Counted from the first letter of the stretch, positions 1 through 9,517 are shown. The stretch is DNA of 19,831 bases from Chromatiales bacterium (GCA_027076405.1 JALTJN010000239.1:1-19831), one strand, 5' to 3'. Notes: generated by a model not told the origin, from the sequence alone. A program made the numbers and translations.

Positions 1-162
1 AGATGTTATTTCTTCAAGTTTTACACGAATGTTCCTCTTACTATAATGATGCGATTCACTCGAACTATCTAGCGTTACTGTTAGAATAACAGCGGGACCT
101 CCGGTATATTCAGAATACGGTCTTGGATAAGTCCTAAAAAACTCTTCTTCTGATACATCCAT
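1..162 (-). CDS. Partial unknown gene, 5' end only
   Basis: An open frame of 54 codons starts at the ATG ending at 162 and stays open to the left edge, so only the N-terminus is visible (begins MDVSEEEFFRTYPRPY). A GGGGGT stretch lies 7 bases before this ATG and is a reasonable ribosome binding site. An in-frame ATG at 183-181 would add seven residues but has no Shine-Dalgarno sequence, so 162 is preferred. The gene follows the 182-aa gene by about 34 bases on the same strand and so probably belongs to the same transcript. No domain is recognisable in the visible part, which is acidic at the start and then looks beta-rich. Function unknown. Confidence 0.6.
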   Translation of the reverse strand, partial: MDVSEEEFFRTYPRPYSEYTGGPAVILTVTLDSSSESHHYSKRNIRVKLEEITS

Positions 163-196
163 ATCAATACCCCCATTTCTCATCTAATAACAAAAA

Positions 197-745
197 TCAT
201 GCACTCACTCCTTCTTCATCCAAGTAAATAAAGGGTGAAGCCCAAAGCTGACTATCTTTCTTACCGCTGTTTCTTACATTTTTTTCAAAAAGAAGCGCAC
301 ATGTTCCTTTTTTTGCCTCTGATATTATTTTAGAGAGTTCTTCTTTATCATGAAGAGGATAATATCTGTTCCGGAAACGAACCCACTCACCTTCCTCGCC
401 TTTTATTGCTATTATAGTTCTTTCGATAGAATTTATTATTTTGTATATTTGTATTGAGTTCATATCCTGATGTACAGAGTTTCTATCAACAACCCATAAT
501 TTAGTTGATCTATATACTCTATACCTTTCATCATTATGAGGTTCAATATATTCCTTATCTAAAATCAGCCCCATAGTAACAAGTGCTTTTTTTATGTCAC
601 CATGACTCCAATCCAAACCAAAATCACTGCTGAGAATTCTGCATATAATATGCAACGAATGATTGTTCTCATACTTATCTTTAATCATTTTATATGCTTT
701 TTTATGCTTAGCAGGAATCCCAGAAAAATTGATAATGTTCGTCAT
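197..745 (-). CDS. Unknown 182-aa protein at the 3' end of the BREX operon
   Basis: I do not recognise the family. The start is well supported: a GAGGAG Shine-Dalgarno sequence sits 6 bases before the ATG at 745. Residues about 9-65 are basic and helical (repeated Lys and His, then a stretch around ILSSDFGLDWSHGDIKKAL) and could form a winged-helix-like or other DNA-binding fold, but this is only a guess from composition. The C-terminal half looks alpha/beta, with several Trp/Tyr residues. There is no signal peptide or membrane segment. It lies 60 bases downstream of brxL on the same strand and 34 bases before the partial gene at the window edge, so it may be the first of a downstream accessory pair rather than part of the BREX core. 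Confidence 0.8.
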   Translation of the reverse strand: MTNIINFSGIPAKHKKAYKMIKDKYENNHSLHIICRILSSDFGLDWSHGDIKKALVTMGLILDKEYIEPHNDERYRVYRSTKLWVVDRNSVHQDMNSIQIYKIINSIERTIIAIKGEEGEWVRFRNRYYPLHDKEELSKIISEAKKGTCALLFEKNVRNSGKKDSQLWASPFIYLDEEGVSA

Positions 746-805
746 TATTTTCTCCTCACAATATATTAAGCCATGATTATAGAATCGTGGCGACGCATCA
801 AAGAC

Positions 806-2869
806 TCAAACCTTAATATATGTAACCTCAAACGCTTTGCATGCTCTTTGCTTCTGAAGCCTATTCGACAGTTGAAATGTATTATTCATGTCGTATTGCT
901 GAAAGATATCGAGGCCACGATCTAGTGATATCTTCCATCCTGTGTCAGTCACAATATGTCGTGCATGTTGTGAGCCTGAATTATCAAAAGAATAAGTGAA
1001 CTTGATGCCCACCGAGAACATATTACTTTGTATCTGCTCGAAGTATTCACGCTGTTGTTCTGATTTAAATTCATCTTCAACTGTTATGAGACTTACTGCA
1101 ATTTCATCTTCTTCCGCCTTAAACTTCACGACAGTTTCAAGAAATTCCATTACATTACGGGCTTGAAAAAATAAGCGTATATAAGGGTCTGTGATCGTTA
1201 TATGCTTAGCACCGACAATATACGGGCCAATCAAATCATCAAAACTAACGCCTCGCTGACCTTCCACAAAGGTTAAGTGCTGCTCCTTTAATATAGGTTT
1301 AACCGACTCTCCTGTCTGCAATGAAGGTTTTGATGCTAGTGGTTGAACTTTTCCTTCTGATACTTCTAATGCGGACTCGTCCTCATCACCAACCTTTTTA
1401 TGAAAGTGGTTCGGGTATTCCAGCTCTTCTAGGGTATGTACAGGCTTCTGATTCCCTTCCTTGTCTGTGTAGGAAAAATTTACATCCGCATAGGTTGTGT
1501 CAATCCTGAATAATTGATCCTTAACCCGCTTGCGTCCTTCCATCGCAAACATAAGTACTTCTTCTATTTCATCACGACTCGCGTCACCTTGTGGGAACAA
1601 TATTTTCATTAAGCCTGAAAAGGTCTTGTTAATCGCATCACGGTCACGTGTCGAAATATCCGATGACAAAGTAAAATATTCTTTATACTGATCTGAATAA
1701 TCCTGGTTACGTAAATGACGGAGTATCTCTGCAAGATAATCTACGACAAATCCATAACCTTCTGAAAACATCTCGCCGCGAATAATATCGACTTCCCAAC
1801 CAGGAATATAAAAATGCAACCGATCAAGAAATGCAGAGTCATAAAACTTTTCAGGCAACGCATCAAACAAATCACTGTGCTTAAGCATATAGGGCAAACT
1901 ATGTTCAGTATTGCCTACAAACACCATAGAAGCATCCGCACCAAGTGTTTCTACCCCACGCGAAAATGACTTATTCGCCATATAGTTTTTCATAATATCA
2001 ACAAGGGCTTTATCAACTTTCTTTTTCTTTCCTGCAAATTCATCAAAAGCAACTGTATCCCAATAGCCAACCAAGCCAATCTTTCCAGAAGCATTATTTA
2101 CAAAAAGCTTAGGTACACTCACTTCACCGCCAGACAATAAAATACCATGAGGTGAAAACTCTGAATAAATATGTGATTTCCCTGTCCCCTTTGGCCCAAG
2201 TTCTATGAGATTATAATTGCGCTCACAAAACGGGATTAATCTTAGAAGCTGTATTAACTTACTTCTTTTACCAAAGTACTCAGGATTGAAGCCAATGCTT
2301 TGTATTAATACGTCTATCCATTCATCTAAGCTAAACTGCTTACGAGACTCAAGGTAACTTTCATAATCAAAATCTGACATCTGAATAGGTTTGATAGTGC
2401 TTAAGATCCAAGGACTAGAATCTTTATCTTCAATATGCTCATATTCAATATCAGCAATCACCCATACGCCACCCACTAACAATTTGGGGTGCTGTTTCAC
2501 CGTCGCTGAATCGATTAAAACTTGTTTAATTCCGAGATTAGCAAACTTAGCTTCATAGCAATCTTTTTTATCATTTAGCGCAACACTAACTTTATCTATA
2601 ACTTTATGTCGCCCTTTCTCACGTATGGTAGAACGGATTAAGCCTGCTTCATTTCGATGCACATAGTGTTTAGCAAGGATTTCTTTTACTGTTTGAATAC
2701 CAGTTTCAATACTGTCTTCATCATTCGTGGCACAGTACTGTCCGAGTAGATATTCCAGAACATAGGAAGGGACGATAGCATTACCTTTTACTGTTTTAAC
2801 GAGGTCTTTTCGAACCACTAGCCCCGCAAAAACATCACATATTTTTTCATTTAAGTCTGTCATCATCAT
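806..2869 (-). CDS. brxL: BREX protein BrxL (AAA+ ATPase) with MIT_C/PLD-like C-terminus
   Basis: The N-terminal BrxL region (about residues 5-165) and AAA+ core match the family closely. Walker A is GPKGTGKSH at 225-233, Walker B is VAFDEFAG at 273-280, a sensor-like VFVGN lies at 316-320, and FLDRLHFYIPGW around 347-358 supplies a likely arginine finger. Characterised BrxL proteins form MCM-like rings that bind DNA and usually end in a Lon-like domain. Here, after a charged linker (about 490-535), residues about 540-665 instead resemble a MIT_C (phospholipase-D-like) domain: ITDPYIR, ARNVMEFLETV, HARHIV and GWKISLDRGLDIF. Length 687 aa is normal for the family. Three ATGs in a row begin the frame. 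GAGGA directly precedes the first, so the third ATG (2863), 6 bases from GAGGA, is the more likely true start. The gene follows pglZ after a 34-base gap. Confidence 0.95.
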   Translation of the reverse strand: MMMTDLNEKICDVFAGLVVRKDLVKTVKGNAIVPSYVLEYLLGQYCATNDEDSIETGIQTVKEILAKHYVHRNEAGLIRSTIREKGRHKVIDKVSVALNDKKDCYEAKFANLGIKQVLIDSATVKQHPKLLVGGVWVIADIEYEHIEDKDSSPWILSTIKPIQMSDFDYESYLESRKQFSLDEWIDVLIQSIGFNPEYFGKRSKLIQLLRLIPFCERNYNLIELGPKGTGKSHIYSEFSPHGILLSGGEVSVPKLFVNNASGKIGLVGYWDTVAFDEFAGKKKKVDKALVDIMKNYMANKSFSRGVETLGADASMVFVGNTEHSLPYMLKHSDLFDALPEKFYDSAFLDRLHFYIPGWEVDIIRGEMFSEGYGFVVDYLAEILRHLRNQDYSDQYKEYFTLSSDISTRDRDAINKTFSGLMKILFPQGDASRDEIEEVLMFAMEGRKRVKDQLFRIDTTYADVNFSYTDKEGNQKPVHTLEELEYPNHFHKKVGDEDESALEVSEGKVQPLASKPSLQTGESVKPILKEQHLTFVEGQRGVSFDDLIGPYIVGAKHITITDPYIRLFFQARNVMEFLETVVKFKAEEDEIAVSLITVEDEFKSEQQREYFEQIQSNMFSVGIKFTYSFDNSGSQHARHIVTDTGWKISLDRGLDIFQQYDMNNTFQLSNRLQKQRACKAFEVTYIKV

Positions 2870-2903
2870 TCCTCAAGAAAATCCATTTCCTTAATATAAT
2901 CAT

Positions 2904-5465
2904 CTAAAAATCAAAGTCACTGGTAAACGAGCGTCGTATGGTATAACTCAACTGTTTATAATCATGATATTGATTAGTACCTTCTACAGGCTCTTCCAGT
3001 TTAAGCTTAACTTCTTCATTATTTACTGAGTCCGCTTCCTGAGTCAGAACAAAACGTAACTTCAGCTCCCTTTCTCTTGGATTATCTGACGTTAAATCCA
3101 ACAACACATCATGCTGATCCGATATGAGTTTGCCAGTACTAGTATATATCCCTACTCTTAAATTTCTTGGGCGCATTTTGTCTGTAACAGGCTCAGTTTG
3201 ATAAAGCGTGACAGATAACTGGCCAGAGGTAATAACACTGGTGCCACCACGTAAAATATCGATATCGACAAATGAAATATCACTTTGACGTTTTTTGTTA
3301 ATCGAGATAACAGGAATCACCACTTCCTGGAGCGAGGCACCTCCATGTACAAATCGGCTTCCAGAACCACTCAGGCGAAGTCTTTGAATGCCTTTAGGGA
3401 TAACAGCATGCACATCCCCAGCAAGACCTAATTCTTCAGTGCTAAATGCTTTGAGAGCACCACTGCACTGGAGGTTTTTACCCAGCACAAAGCGCCTGTC
3501 GTTAGATGACACCTCACCTTTCACATCATTGGCAAGGAAATCACTTTCTTCGAGTGGCCTGTTCTGGTAAATAAAACCATGATCCGCTGTAATCAGGATA
3601 TTGCTTATATTTGCACTGGTGAGCTTTTTAATGAGTTTAATTAAATCATCAAAGGTTTTTTCTGTTGCTTCAAAGGCTTCACCTTCTGATTGCATTTTAT
3701 CGCCCGTGTGATCGATGCGATTGTGGTAGATATACAGAACATCATACGCTTTCAAGAGCTCTCGATTTTCCGGTGTAGTCATTTCTAATATATTTTTTTC
3801 CTGGATCGCTCCGCCTCGTTCACCGACTATATTTTTAATCACTTTAACCCGGTTATCTGTTCCCTGAGTAGATTGTTGTCCAATACTCACTGTCCCTGTC
3901 TTATTGCCTGTAATTTGAAGATCATCTGTGCCATGTGGAAGTAGCGATGCCATACCAAGTTGGGTATAACTAGGTAATGAAGATAAGGCATATTCAAGTT
4001 TTGCCTGATAACGATCTTCCTGACGAATACGCCCTACCATTTCCTCACCGGCCTCGTAGCGGAAGGCGTCAGAAATAATCACGCAAATTTTTCTTTTTTT
4101 ATCTAAGTGTGGCTTTACCCACTTGGTAAAAAATTGTGCCTGTGGTGTAACATCTGGCACCGTCCACTGTTTCATACCATCTACATGTGCCTGCCATGTA
4201 TTAGTAAGTGGCAAAAGGTAATTATTCGTGTACTTGTTTTCGATTTTCTCACTTAAAGAATTAAGTAACGTATGTTCTGAAGTCGCTTTCAGGCAGTAAA
4301 TAAATTGGCGATATAGTTGATCTAGCTTATACCAGTGACTGGTATAACCCTGTACAGCATCTAAGGAACTAGCCATATTCAGTTGAACTGTATCCAGTAA
4401 TGTCAGGAACTGGCTTGCTACATCAACAGCATCGTAGAGATATTTGAAATCTTGATACCAATGACCTTGCCTTCTTCTACGACACCACAGCGTTACTTCA
4501 CCTTGTGAAAGAGTCCGCTGGTCAACCGCGATCACAAGCTCATGAATCACTTTTTGATCAATTAACTTAAAATAATCAAGCTCAATAATTTCTTTCAGTT
4601 CCCGTTGATTAAGATCACCTTCGATATTAAGTAACCCTGCATATTCATTGGATAACGTTTCAAATACATCCTGGTGAGGGCGACTGTCTTTCCAGCGTTT
4701 AAAAAATACCAGGGCGTCACTTGAAAGGTTGATTTCATCAGCATTCAGTACTGTATCAACCCCCATGGAATAGCAGTACTTGAACAACTCAATAGCAAAG
4801 TCTTTTATACTTGGCGTATCACTTTTATAGCCATAAAAGCGTTCAACCTGTTGCCACAAAAAGTCCTGAAGATGACAACGCTCGATAAGCTTGTATATTG
4901 TTGGCTTATCTTTAATTAATTCGGCAATAAGAAGCTCCAACACCACATCCAGGCGAGCATCGGCTTTTTGAGTTGCACCTGCACAGACAGCCAACATCTT
5001 AAAGCGTACCGCACTTAAGGTATCATCCGTATTGAGTAGTTTTTTTAGCGCCTCTTTACGTTTTTCTGCCTGTACTTTTGCTCTGCCACCATCAAAGAAA
5101 GCAGAATGTTGCTCGATCACCTCTGTAAACTCATTAGGTAGTTCCATCTCACTGAGCCAGATAGCAACCTGATCGGTACGAAATACCGTGTTTGCCAGCT
5201 CCACATCCAGCAACCAGTTTTGTAAAGGGTCTGGCTGTTTATCTTCTTTATAAATAAGAAACTGCTGCTTGGGTGCTTCCCGTAATATACGGTGCTTAAT
5301 ACCGAACTCATTATTCTGTAGCTCTATTTTCTCTACGCCGTCCAGCGATAGCATTTCATAGGCATCGCGCAGTTCTTTTTTATCGTCATACCAGAATACG
5401 ATACGCTGTTTCTCAAAAAGGCGGCTTAGTGCCTGTTTAATTCGGTTTTCAGTCATTAGCGTCAT
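2904..5465 (-). CDS. pglZ: BREX phosphatase-domain protein PglZ (BrxZ)
   Basis: An 853-aa core BREX protein with an alkaline-phosphatase-superfamily PglZ domain, close to the usual length for type 1 PglZ. The N-terminal half (about 1-450) is mostly helical and includes the conserved opening block around FWYDDKKELRDAY. The PglZ domain follows: IISDAFRYEAGEEM (D466), LPSYTQLGMASLLP (about 498-510), YHNRIDHTGDK (D585, H586) and ITADHGFIY (D628, H629), with a later HGGAS at 707-711. These Asp/His residues are placed as metal ligands of the fold. The C-terminal about 120 residues look beta-rich. PglZ is essential for BREX defence in known systems and copurifies or interacts with other BREX components, but its substrate is not established. 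It starts 6 bases after the pglX stop. GAGG lies 4 bases before the chosen ATG. Confidence 0.97.
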   Translation of the reverse strand: MTLMTENRIKQALSRLFEKQRIVFWYDDKKELRDAYEMLSLDGVEKIELQNNEFGIKHRILREAPKQQFLIYKEDKQPDPLQNWLLDVELANTVFRTDQVAIWLSEMELPNEFTEVIEQHSAFFDGGRAKVQAEKRKEALKKLLNTDDTLSAVRFKMLAVCAGATQKADARLDVVLELLIAELIKDKPTIYKLIERCHLQDFLWQQVERFYGYKSDTPSIKDFAIELFKYCYSMGVDTVLNADEINLSSDALVFFKRWKDSRPHQDVFETLSNEYAGLLNIEGDLNQRELKEIIELDYFKLIDQKVIHELVIAVDQRTLSQGEVTLWCRRRRQGHWYQDFKYLYDAVDVASQFLTLLDTVQLNMASSLDAVQGYTSHWYKLDQLYRQFIYCLKATSEHTLLNSLSEKIENKYTNNYLLPLTNTWQAHVDGMKQWTVPDVTPQAQFFTKWVKPHLDKKRKICVIISDAFRYEAGEEMVGRIRQEDRYQAKLEYALSSLPSYTQLGMASLLPHGTDDLQITGNKTGTVSIGQQSTQGTDNRVKVIKNIVGERGGAIQEKNILEMTTPENRELLKAYDVLYIYHNRIDHTGDKMQSEGEAFEATEKTFDDLIKLIKKLTSANISNILITADHGFIYQNRPLEESDFLANDVKGEVSSNDRRFVLGKNLQCSGALKAFSTEELGLAGDVHAVIPKGIQRLRLSGSGSRFVHGGASLQEVVIPVISINKKRQSDISFVDIDILRGGTSVITSGQLSVTLYQTEPVTDKMRPRNLRVGIYTSTGKLISDQHDVLLDLTSDNPRERELKLRFVLTQEADSVNNEEVKLKLEEPVEGTNQYHDYKQLSYTIRRSFTSDFDF

Positions 5466-5471
5466 TCATCC

Positions 5472-8400
5472 TCACGACAAGCCCGCCACTTTTTTCAGCG
5501 CTTTGCCAAATAATGGGTAGTTATGCTTAACGCCATCATCCAGATCGATTTCAATATTTTTTCCTGCTAACGGGTAGAGAACTTCACGTTCATAGTCATT
5601 TACCTCATCGATTACCTTATTGATTTTGGCAACGGCTTTTATCGCCTGTGTTTTTTCACGCTGGCTGGCTGAGGCGCTGAGCTCAATTTGCTCGTAGCTT
5701 TCCTTGCGGGCAATTAACTTGGTGCGGAATTCACGCAAGTAATCGTTCAGTACAATACTCACCGTATCAGGGCGATAGCGGTGCATATAAATGAGGGCAT
5801 TGAAAGAGCCTTTCGGGCTTGAAAATAGCCAGTAGATTGGGCGTTTTTTATAGCGCTTAACGTGATCTGTATAGAAATCCTTGAGGAAATATTTCTTAAT
5901 ATCCTTGCCGATAGCCTCTTCAATAAACTCCAGATTTTCAGAAAAGTGTTCTTGACCAAAAGTCGTTTTGAGAAATTCCTTGAATCGTTCGCTAATATCA
6001 TCCTCGAACCAGTCACCTTCAAAGTCAATTAATGGAATTACATTGTCATCATCGGGTGTAAAACTGGGCTTGGGTATTTGTTTGAGATAGTCTTCAAGGG
6101 TTTCACCTTGATTGGCGAGAATTAAGCCTTCCTTATCCAGTGAGTAACGCCCGAACATGCAACCTACAGAATAGGAAAGTAATTCTTGCACAGTATCTTT
6201 TAGCAACTGCACTTCCAGTTCCTCTTCATTCTTATTGCCGTTATAACGATAATGCGGGTTGCAGGTGAGCGTGATTTCGTTCAACGAGACATCAGGAGTC
6301 AGTTCGTCTTGGAGACCATAAGCATCGATAAAAATACGATTGTTCTCTTCCTCCAGCCGCTGCATCTCCAGCGTCGTCTCTCGCCAATAGGAATTGAGTT
6401 CCTGGTAGGTGGTCTTCAAAGCTGGCTGTCGGTAGTCGGGATTCAAAAGTGATAAACTGGTGAAGTCCCAGGAGGTTTCGTAGGAATCCCAATTAATTCT
6501 GTGTGTTAGTGTTAGTAGACTCACTATCTCATCTACTTGTATCCCAGCCTCTCTCCCCAAGTCGGGAAACGGTAGTTTAGCTATCTCGCCAACATTAATA
6601 GCAACCGTTGGGTTAATAGCAGAAATTGCATAAGTCGATACTTTTGAGTTCAAAAACCCGAATATTCTATTAAGTAAATTACGTTGATAAACAAATCCGG
6701 AAGACCCCCTTCCGTCAAACAAGAAGCCCTCTGGCATAAATCGAAATGCATTTGTGCCAGAAGTTACGTCCGACCATGTGATGCCTTCCTTGAATATATA
6801 ATCTAAATTGTAGTTATGTGACCTAATTCGACCTTCTTCCTTCCCGAAATTTCTAACTTCTCCCCCGTCATTTTGCCAATTGACGAGAAAGTCATGATTC
6901 CCATACCACTTTCTAAATGCTCCGCCTTTTTCATACGGGAACCATTTGAGTTTGCTTTCTTTTGCTTCATCTCTATTGCCAAAATCAAAACCAATTTCGT
7001 TAATTGAAACTTCCTGCCAATTCCTTAAGAAACGGTCGTTATTTGCTGTTGATAGACCAAGGCGAGTTTGGAAATATTCAGAAAGTGGTGGTTTACTAAA
7101 TATCTCGCGGAATGGATCACTGACCCAATACGCGATTGGTTTGCCAGATATTTTCTCTATGTCCGCAGCAGAAACGCAAAAAAAGCCATTCTTTTTTGAG
7201 TTTGAATTTCGAGGGTTATCTGGTGGGAATTTAACTGGTTTATTATTTTTCCCAATATCCCCATATTCAACGAAGCAGAACGCTCCACTCTGATCACGTG
7301 CAGTATCTTTCTTCCACACAGTCGCGGATGTCCCGAAAGCAATTCCCATTACCATATTTGCCATATGGCAAAGGGATTCAATTGTTGTCTTTGCAAGAAG
7401 CTTTGAGCGAAGCTTTTCATAGGAAGAGATGAACATCCAGCTTTGCATGGTCACCATTGCGCTGTAACCTCGCTTTGGCACCATTTCCAAACCTCGCTCT
7501 ATGAACATAGCAAACATATCCGCCTTGCTATCAGCAAAATTATCTTGTGCCCAAACCTTCAATCGACCATTCATACCCCCCCCCCCCATGTAAGGCGGAT
7601 TGGCTATTACCACATTGTATTTAGGGCTCAAATAGTCCGCTTGCTCCAAAACCTGTAAAACAGATTTATGGGTTTCGGACAGGAACAACTGGTCAGAAAC
7701 ATCTTTCGTCTCCAGTACCACTAGCGCATCTTCAGGGCTTTTCAGAGTCGGCTGGATTAATGAACCAAAATTATCCGCTTCTTCAAATTCTTTGAGTGTT
7801 GCTCTCAGGTCTGCGGTGAATAAATCACGTCCTATAAAGTCGATATAGTTATCCAGCTCTTCATCGGTAAACGCAATTTTTTCTAATCGGCAGATATTCG
7901 GCTTAATGGGATCACGGAAGAAACGACGACGGTTATTTCCGTCATCCAACGGATTACCCTTAATGGCCTTCATACTTAAAGCAAAGGCGGCGAGTTCTGC
8001 GGCGCGTTCGTCTATTTCAATACCATAAAGATTATTTGCCAGGATTTTTTCTGGAATTTCAGTGGAGTCATAACCTGCATCCAAATAAATCGCATATAGC
8101 AGATCATACGCATAGGTAAGCATATGACCTGAGCCACAAGCGGGATCGCATATTTTGATTTCTTCCGGGCTTTCTATTTTTAAGAAGTCCGTTTCTTGCT
8201 CAACGGGTTTGATGTAATAATCCATCTGCTCAATAACTTTTGAGTCTGGATTATTTAACATCCACAAGCGGCCTAATGAGTTTTCGACCAGATAGCGCAC
8301 GATCCAATGGGGAGTAAAAAGTTGAGTGGCTGCGGGAATATTTTTTGGCGTGATTTTTTTATTCTTTTTTAAGCCTTCAAATACCTGATCTTTTTTCTCA

Positions 8401-9017
8401 GAGATGTAAAACTGGTATAGCCAGCCAATAGACTCCACTGAACTACAGGCTTCTGGTGTCATCGCCTCTCGGGTATAAGCCAATATGGAATTGTCAGACA
8501 ACAAGTCATCTGGCATCAGTAATTCGGTATAGTCTTTAATGCGTTCAAACAAATAGGGCATAATGCGGTGATAGTCATTACACACGGCCACAATCAGCAA
8601 GCGATAGACTTCTGATTGGACATCACGACTTTTGAGTGTACCGTCTAATAAAGCGAATATTTTATTGCTAGTACTTTCATTAACAATGCCTTCATCAATA
8701 TGACCTGCTTTCGCCTCTGCCAATATCTCTGGCTGAAATTGTCCTTCTACAGGTGAAATCACCCCAATTCGGTTATAGTTGTTTACATCCATAAACCTCA
8801 GAGCGCAAAACCGGTTAAACCAGGTGTAGGCGACCTGCTCAACCACCTGTTCTTTACCCATTACGGCGATCTTTTTTTCCAGTTCCGTTACCGCTTTTGA
8901 TGACTCCCGCCGAGCCTGGCTATCGCTTTCCAATACTAAGGCAAGTTTGCTTGTCACCTGCTCCATAAGGTTTCGACGAGCATATTGAGCGAATTTTTTT
9001 AATTTTGATGTTTCCAT
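5472..9017 (-). CDS. pglX: BREX adenine-specific DNA methyltransferase PglX (BrxX)
   Basis: An 1181-aa type-1 PglX, expected to methylate adenine at N6 on one strand of a short non-palindromic site, which marks host DNA and is also needed for phage exclusion. The S-adenosylmethionine motif DPACGSGHML is at 291-300 and the catalytic NPPY motif at 473-476. The variable middle part (about 540-880) is the likely target-recognition region, and the C-terminal part is helical with a basic stretch. Its stop is followed after 6 bases by pglZ. Its ATG overlaps the stop of the upstream 166-aa gene by one base (TAATG), so translation is probably coupled. The four glycines 478-481 are encoded within a 12-base poly-G run at 7576-7587. 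The frame is intact here, so the gene is ON in this sequence. Confidence 0.97.
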   Translation of the reverse strand: METSKLKKFAQYARRNLMEQVTSKLALVLESDSQARRESSKAVTELEKKIAVMGKEQVVEQVAYTWFNRFCALRFMDVNNYNRIGVISPVEGQFQPEILAEAKAGHIDEGIVNESTSNKIFALLDGTLKSRDVQSEVYRLLIVAVCNDYHRIMPYLFERIKDYTELLMPDDLLSDNSILAYTREAMTPEACSSVESIGWLYQFYISEKKDQVFEGLKKNKKITPKNIPAATQLFTPHWIVRYLVENSLGRLWMLNNPDSKVIEQMDYYIKPVEQETDFLKIESPEEIKICDPACGSGHMLTYAYDLLYAIYLDAGYDSTEIPEKILANNLYGIEIDERAAELAAFALSMKAIKGNPLDDGNNRRRFFRDPIKPNICRLEKIAFTDEELDNYIDFIGRDLFTADLRATLKEFEEADNFGSLIQPTLKSPEDALVVLETKDVSDQLFLSETHKSVLQVLEQADYLSPKYNVVIANPPYMGGGGMNGRLKVWAQDNFADSKADMFAMFIERGLEMVPKRGYSAMVTMQSWMFISSYEKLRSKLLAKTTIESLCHMANMVMGIAFGTSATVWKKDTARDQSGAFCFVEYGDIGKNNKPVKFPPDNPRNSNSKKNGFFCVSAADIEKISGKPIAYWVSDPFREIFSKPPLSEYFQTRLGLSTANNDRFLRNWQEVSINEIGFDFGNRDEAKESKLKWFPYEKGGAFRKWYGNHDFLVNWQNDGGEVRNFGKEEGRIRSHNYNLDYIFKEGITWSDVTSGTNAFRFMPEGFLFDGRGSSGFVYQRNLLNRIFGFLNSKVSTYAISAINPTVAINVGEIAKLPFPDLGREAGIQVDEIVSLLTLTHRINWDSYETSWDFTSLSLLNPDYRQPALKTTYQELNSYWRETTLEMQRLEEENNRIFIDAYGLQDELTPDVSLNEITLTCNPHYRYNGNKNEEELEVQLLKDTVQELLSYSVGCMFGRYSLDKEGLILANQGETLEDYLKQIPKPSFTPDDDNVIPLIDFEGDWFEDDISERFKEFLKTTFGQEHFSENLEFIEEAIGKDIKKYFLKDFYTDHVKRYKKRPIYWLFSSPKGSFNALIYMHRYRPDTVSIVLNDYLREFRTKLIARKESYEQIELSASASQREKTQAIKAVAKINKVIDEVNDYEREVLYPLAGKNIEIDLDDGVKHNYPLFGKALKKVAGLS
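7576..7587 (-). repeat. Poly-G tract inside pglX, candidate phase-variation switch
   Basis: Twelve consecutive C on the plus strand, that is twelve G on the coding strand, starting with the G of Met477 and encoding Gly478-481. Reading the flanking codons, loss of one G gives ATG-GGG-GGG-GGG-GTA-TGA, a stop just after residue 481. Gain of one G gives a TAA after residue 492. Either change would leave the SAM and NPPY motifs but remove the whole recognition and C-terminal region. Confidence 0.85.
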
Positions 9018-9517
9018 TACATATCACCATCACTAATTCGGCGAACAGAATCTTCACCAAATTGATTTTTATATTGCTCCATATTTAATATCACGCAGCT
9101 TCTGGCTGAAAGATTACTCCAGTCAGCATGGGAAAGAGGTATAGCTCTGTGAAGCTCATCTTGTTTATTTAAAAGTAACGCTGGGTCTAACGCTGCCATA
9201 GAAAGTAGCACGATATAATCAATTTCTTTATCATCTTTATCTGCCAAATACCTAAACAGCATGCTGTCTCGATACTTACCTGCTAGACTTGGAATTAGAT
9301 TTCCTGATATAAGTTTATTTAGGAATGCATCTTGCCCTGTGGCTCCAGGTATATCTGGGTCTTTGACTTCAATAAAACGATAACAATCTGCGTATTCTGC
9401 AATAAAATCGACACGCTTCATTGTGCTGTGACCATGAGTTACATTATCGTCAAACTGAAACGCATTTATCGCATCGCTAAAGTCGAATTCGAGATCAAGT
9501 TCCACTAGCCTTGTCAT
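9017..9517 (-). CDS. Small PD-(D/E)XK-like protein paired with the upstream ATPase
   Basis: A 166-aa soluble protein without a family I can name. Residues 37-52 carry an Asp (D37 in RVDFIAE), a short turn, then FIEVKDP (E50, K52). This D-x12-E-x-K arrangement on consecutive strands is the typical core of the PD-(D/E)XK nuclease fold. A following helix with K81 and R83 would fit the fold. A non-catalytic DNA-binding or adaptor role is also possible. The start is strong: a GGAGGT Shine-Dalgarno sequence, encoded by the last Gly codons of the ATPase gene, lies 5 bases before the ATG, and ATGA overlaps the ATPase stop. Its own stop overlaps the pglX start. The tight coupling suggests it works with the ATPase, and possibly with PglX. 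Confidence 0.9.
   Translation of the reverse strand: MTRLVELDLEFDFSDAINAFQFDDNVTHGHSTMKRVDFIAEYADCYRFIEVKDPDIPGATGQDAFLNKLISGNLIPSLAGKYRDSMLFRYLADKDDKEIDYIVLLSMAALDPALLLNKQDELHRAIPLSHADWSNLSARSCVILNMEQYKNQFGEDSVRRISDGDM

Noticed and set aside
771..790. Hairpin CCATGATT / AATCGTGG between brxL and the 182-aa gene, possible terminator
   Set aside because: In the transcribed (minus) direction the stem has a C-A mismatch and is followed by a mixed AT stretch rather than a T-run, so it is at most a weak structure.
6946..7293. 115-codon plus-strand frame inside pglX
   Set aside because: It lies fully opposite the well-supported pglX reading frame, lacks recognisable protein character and is the expected antisense shadow.
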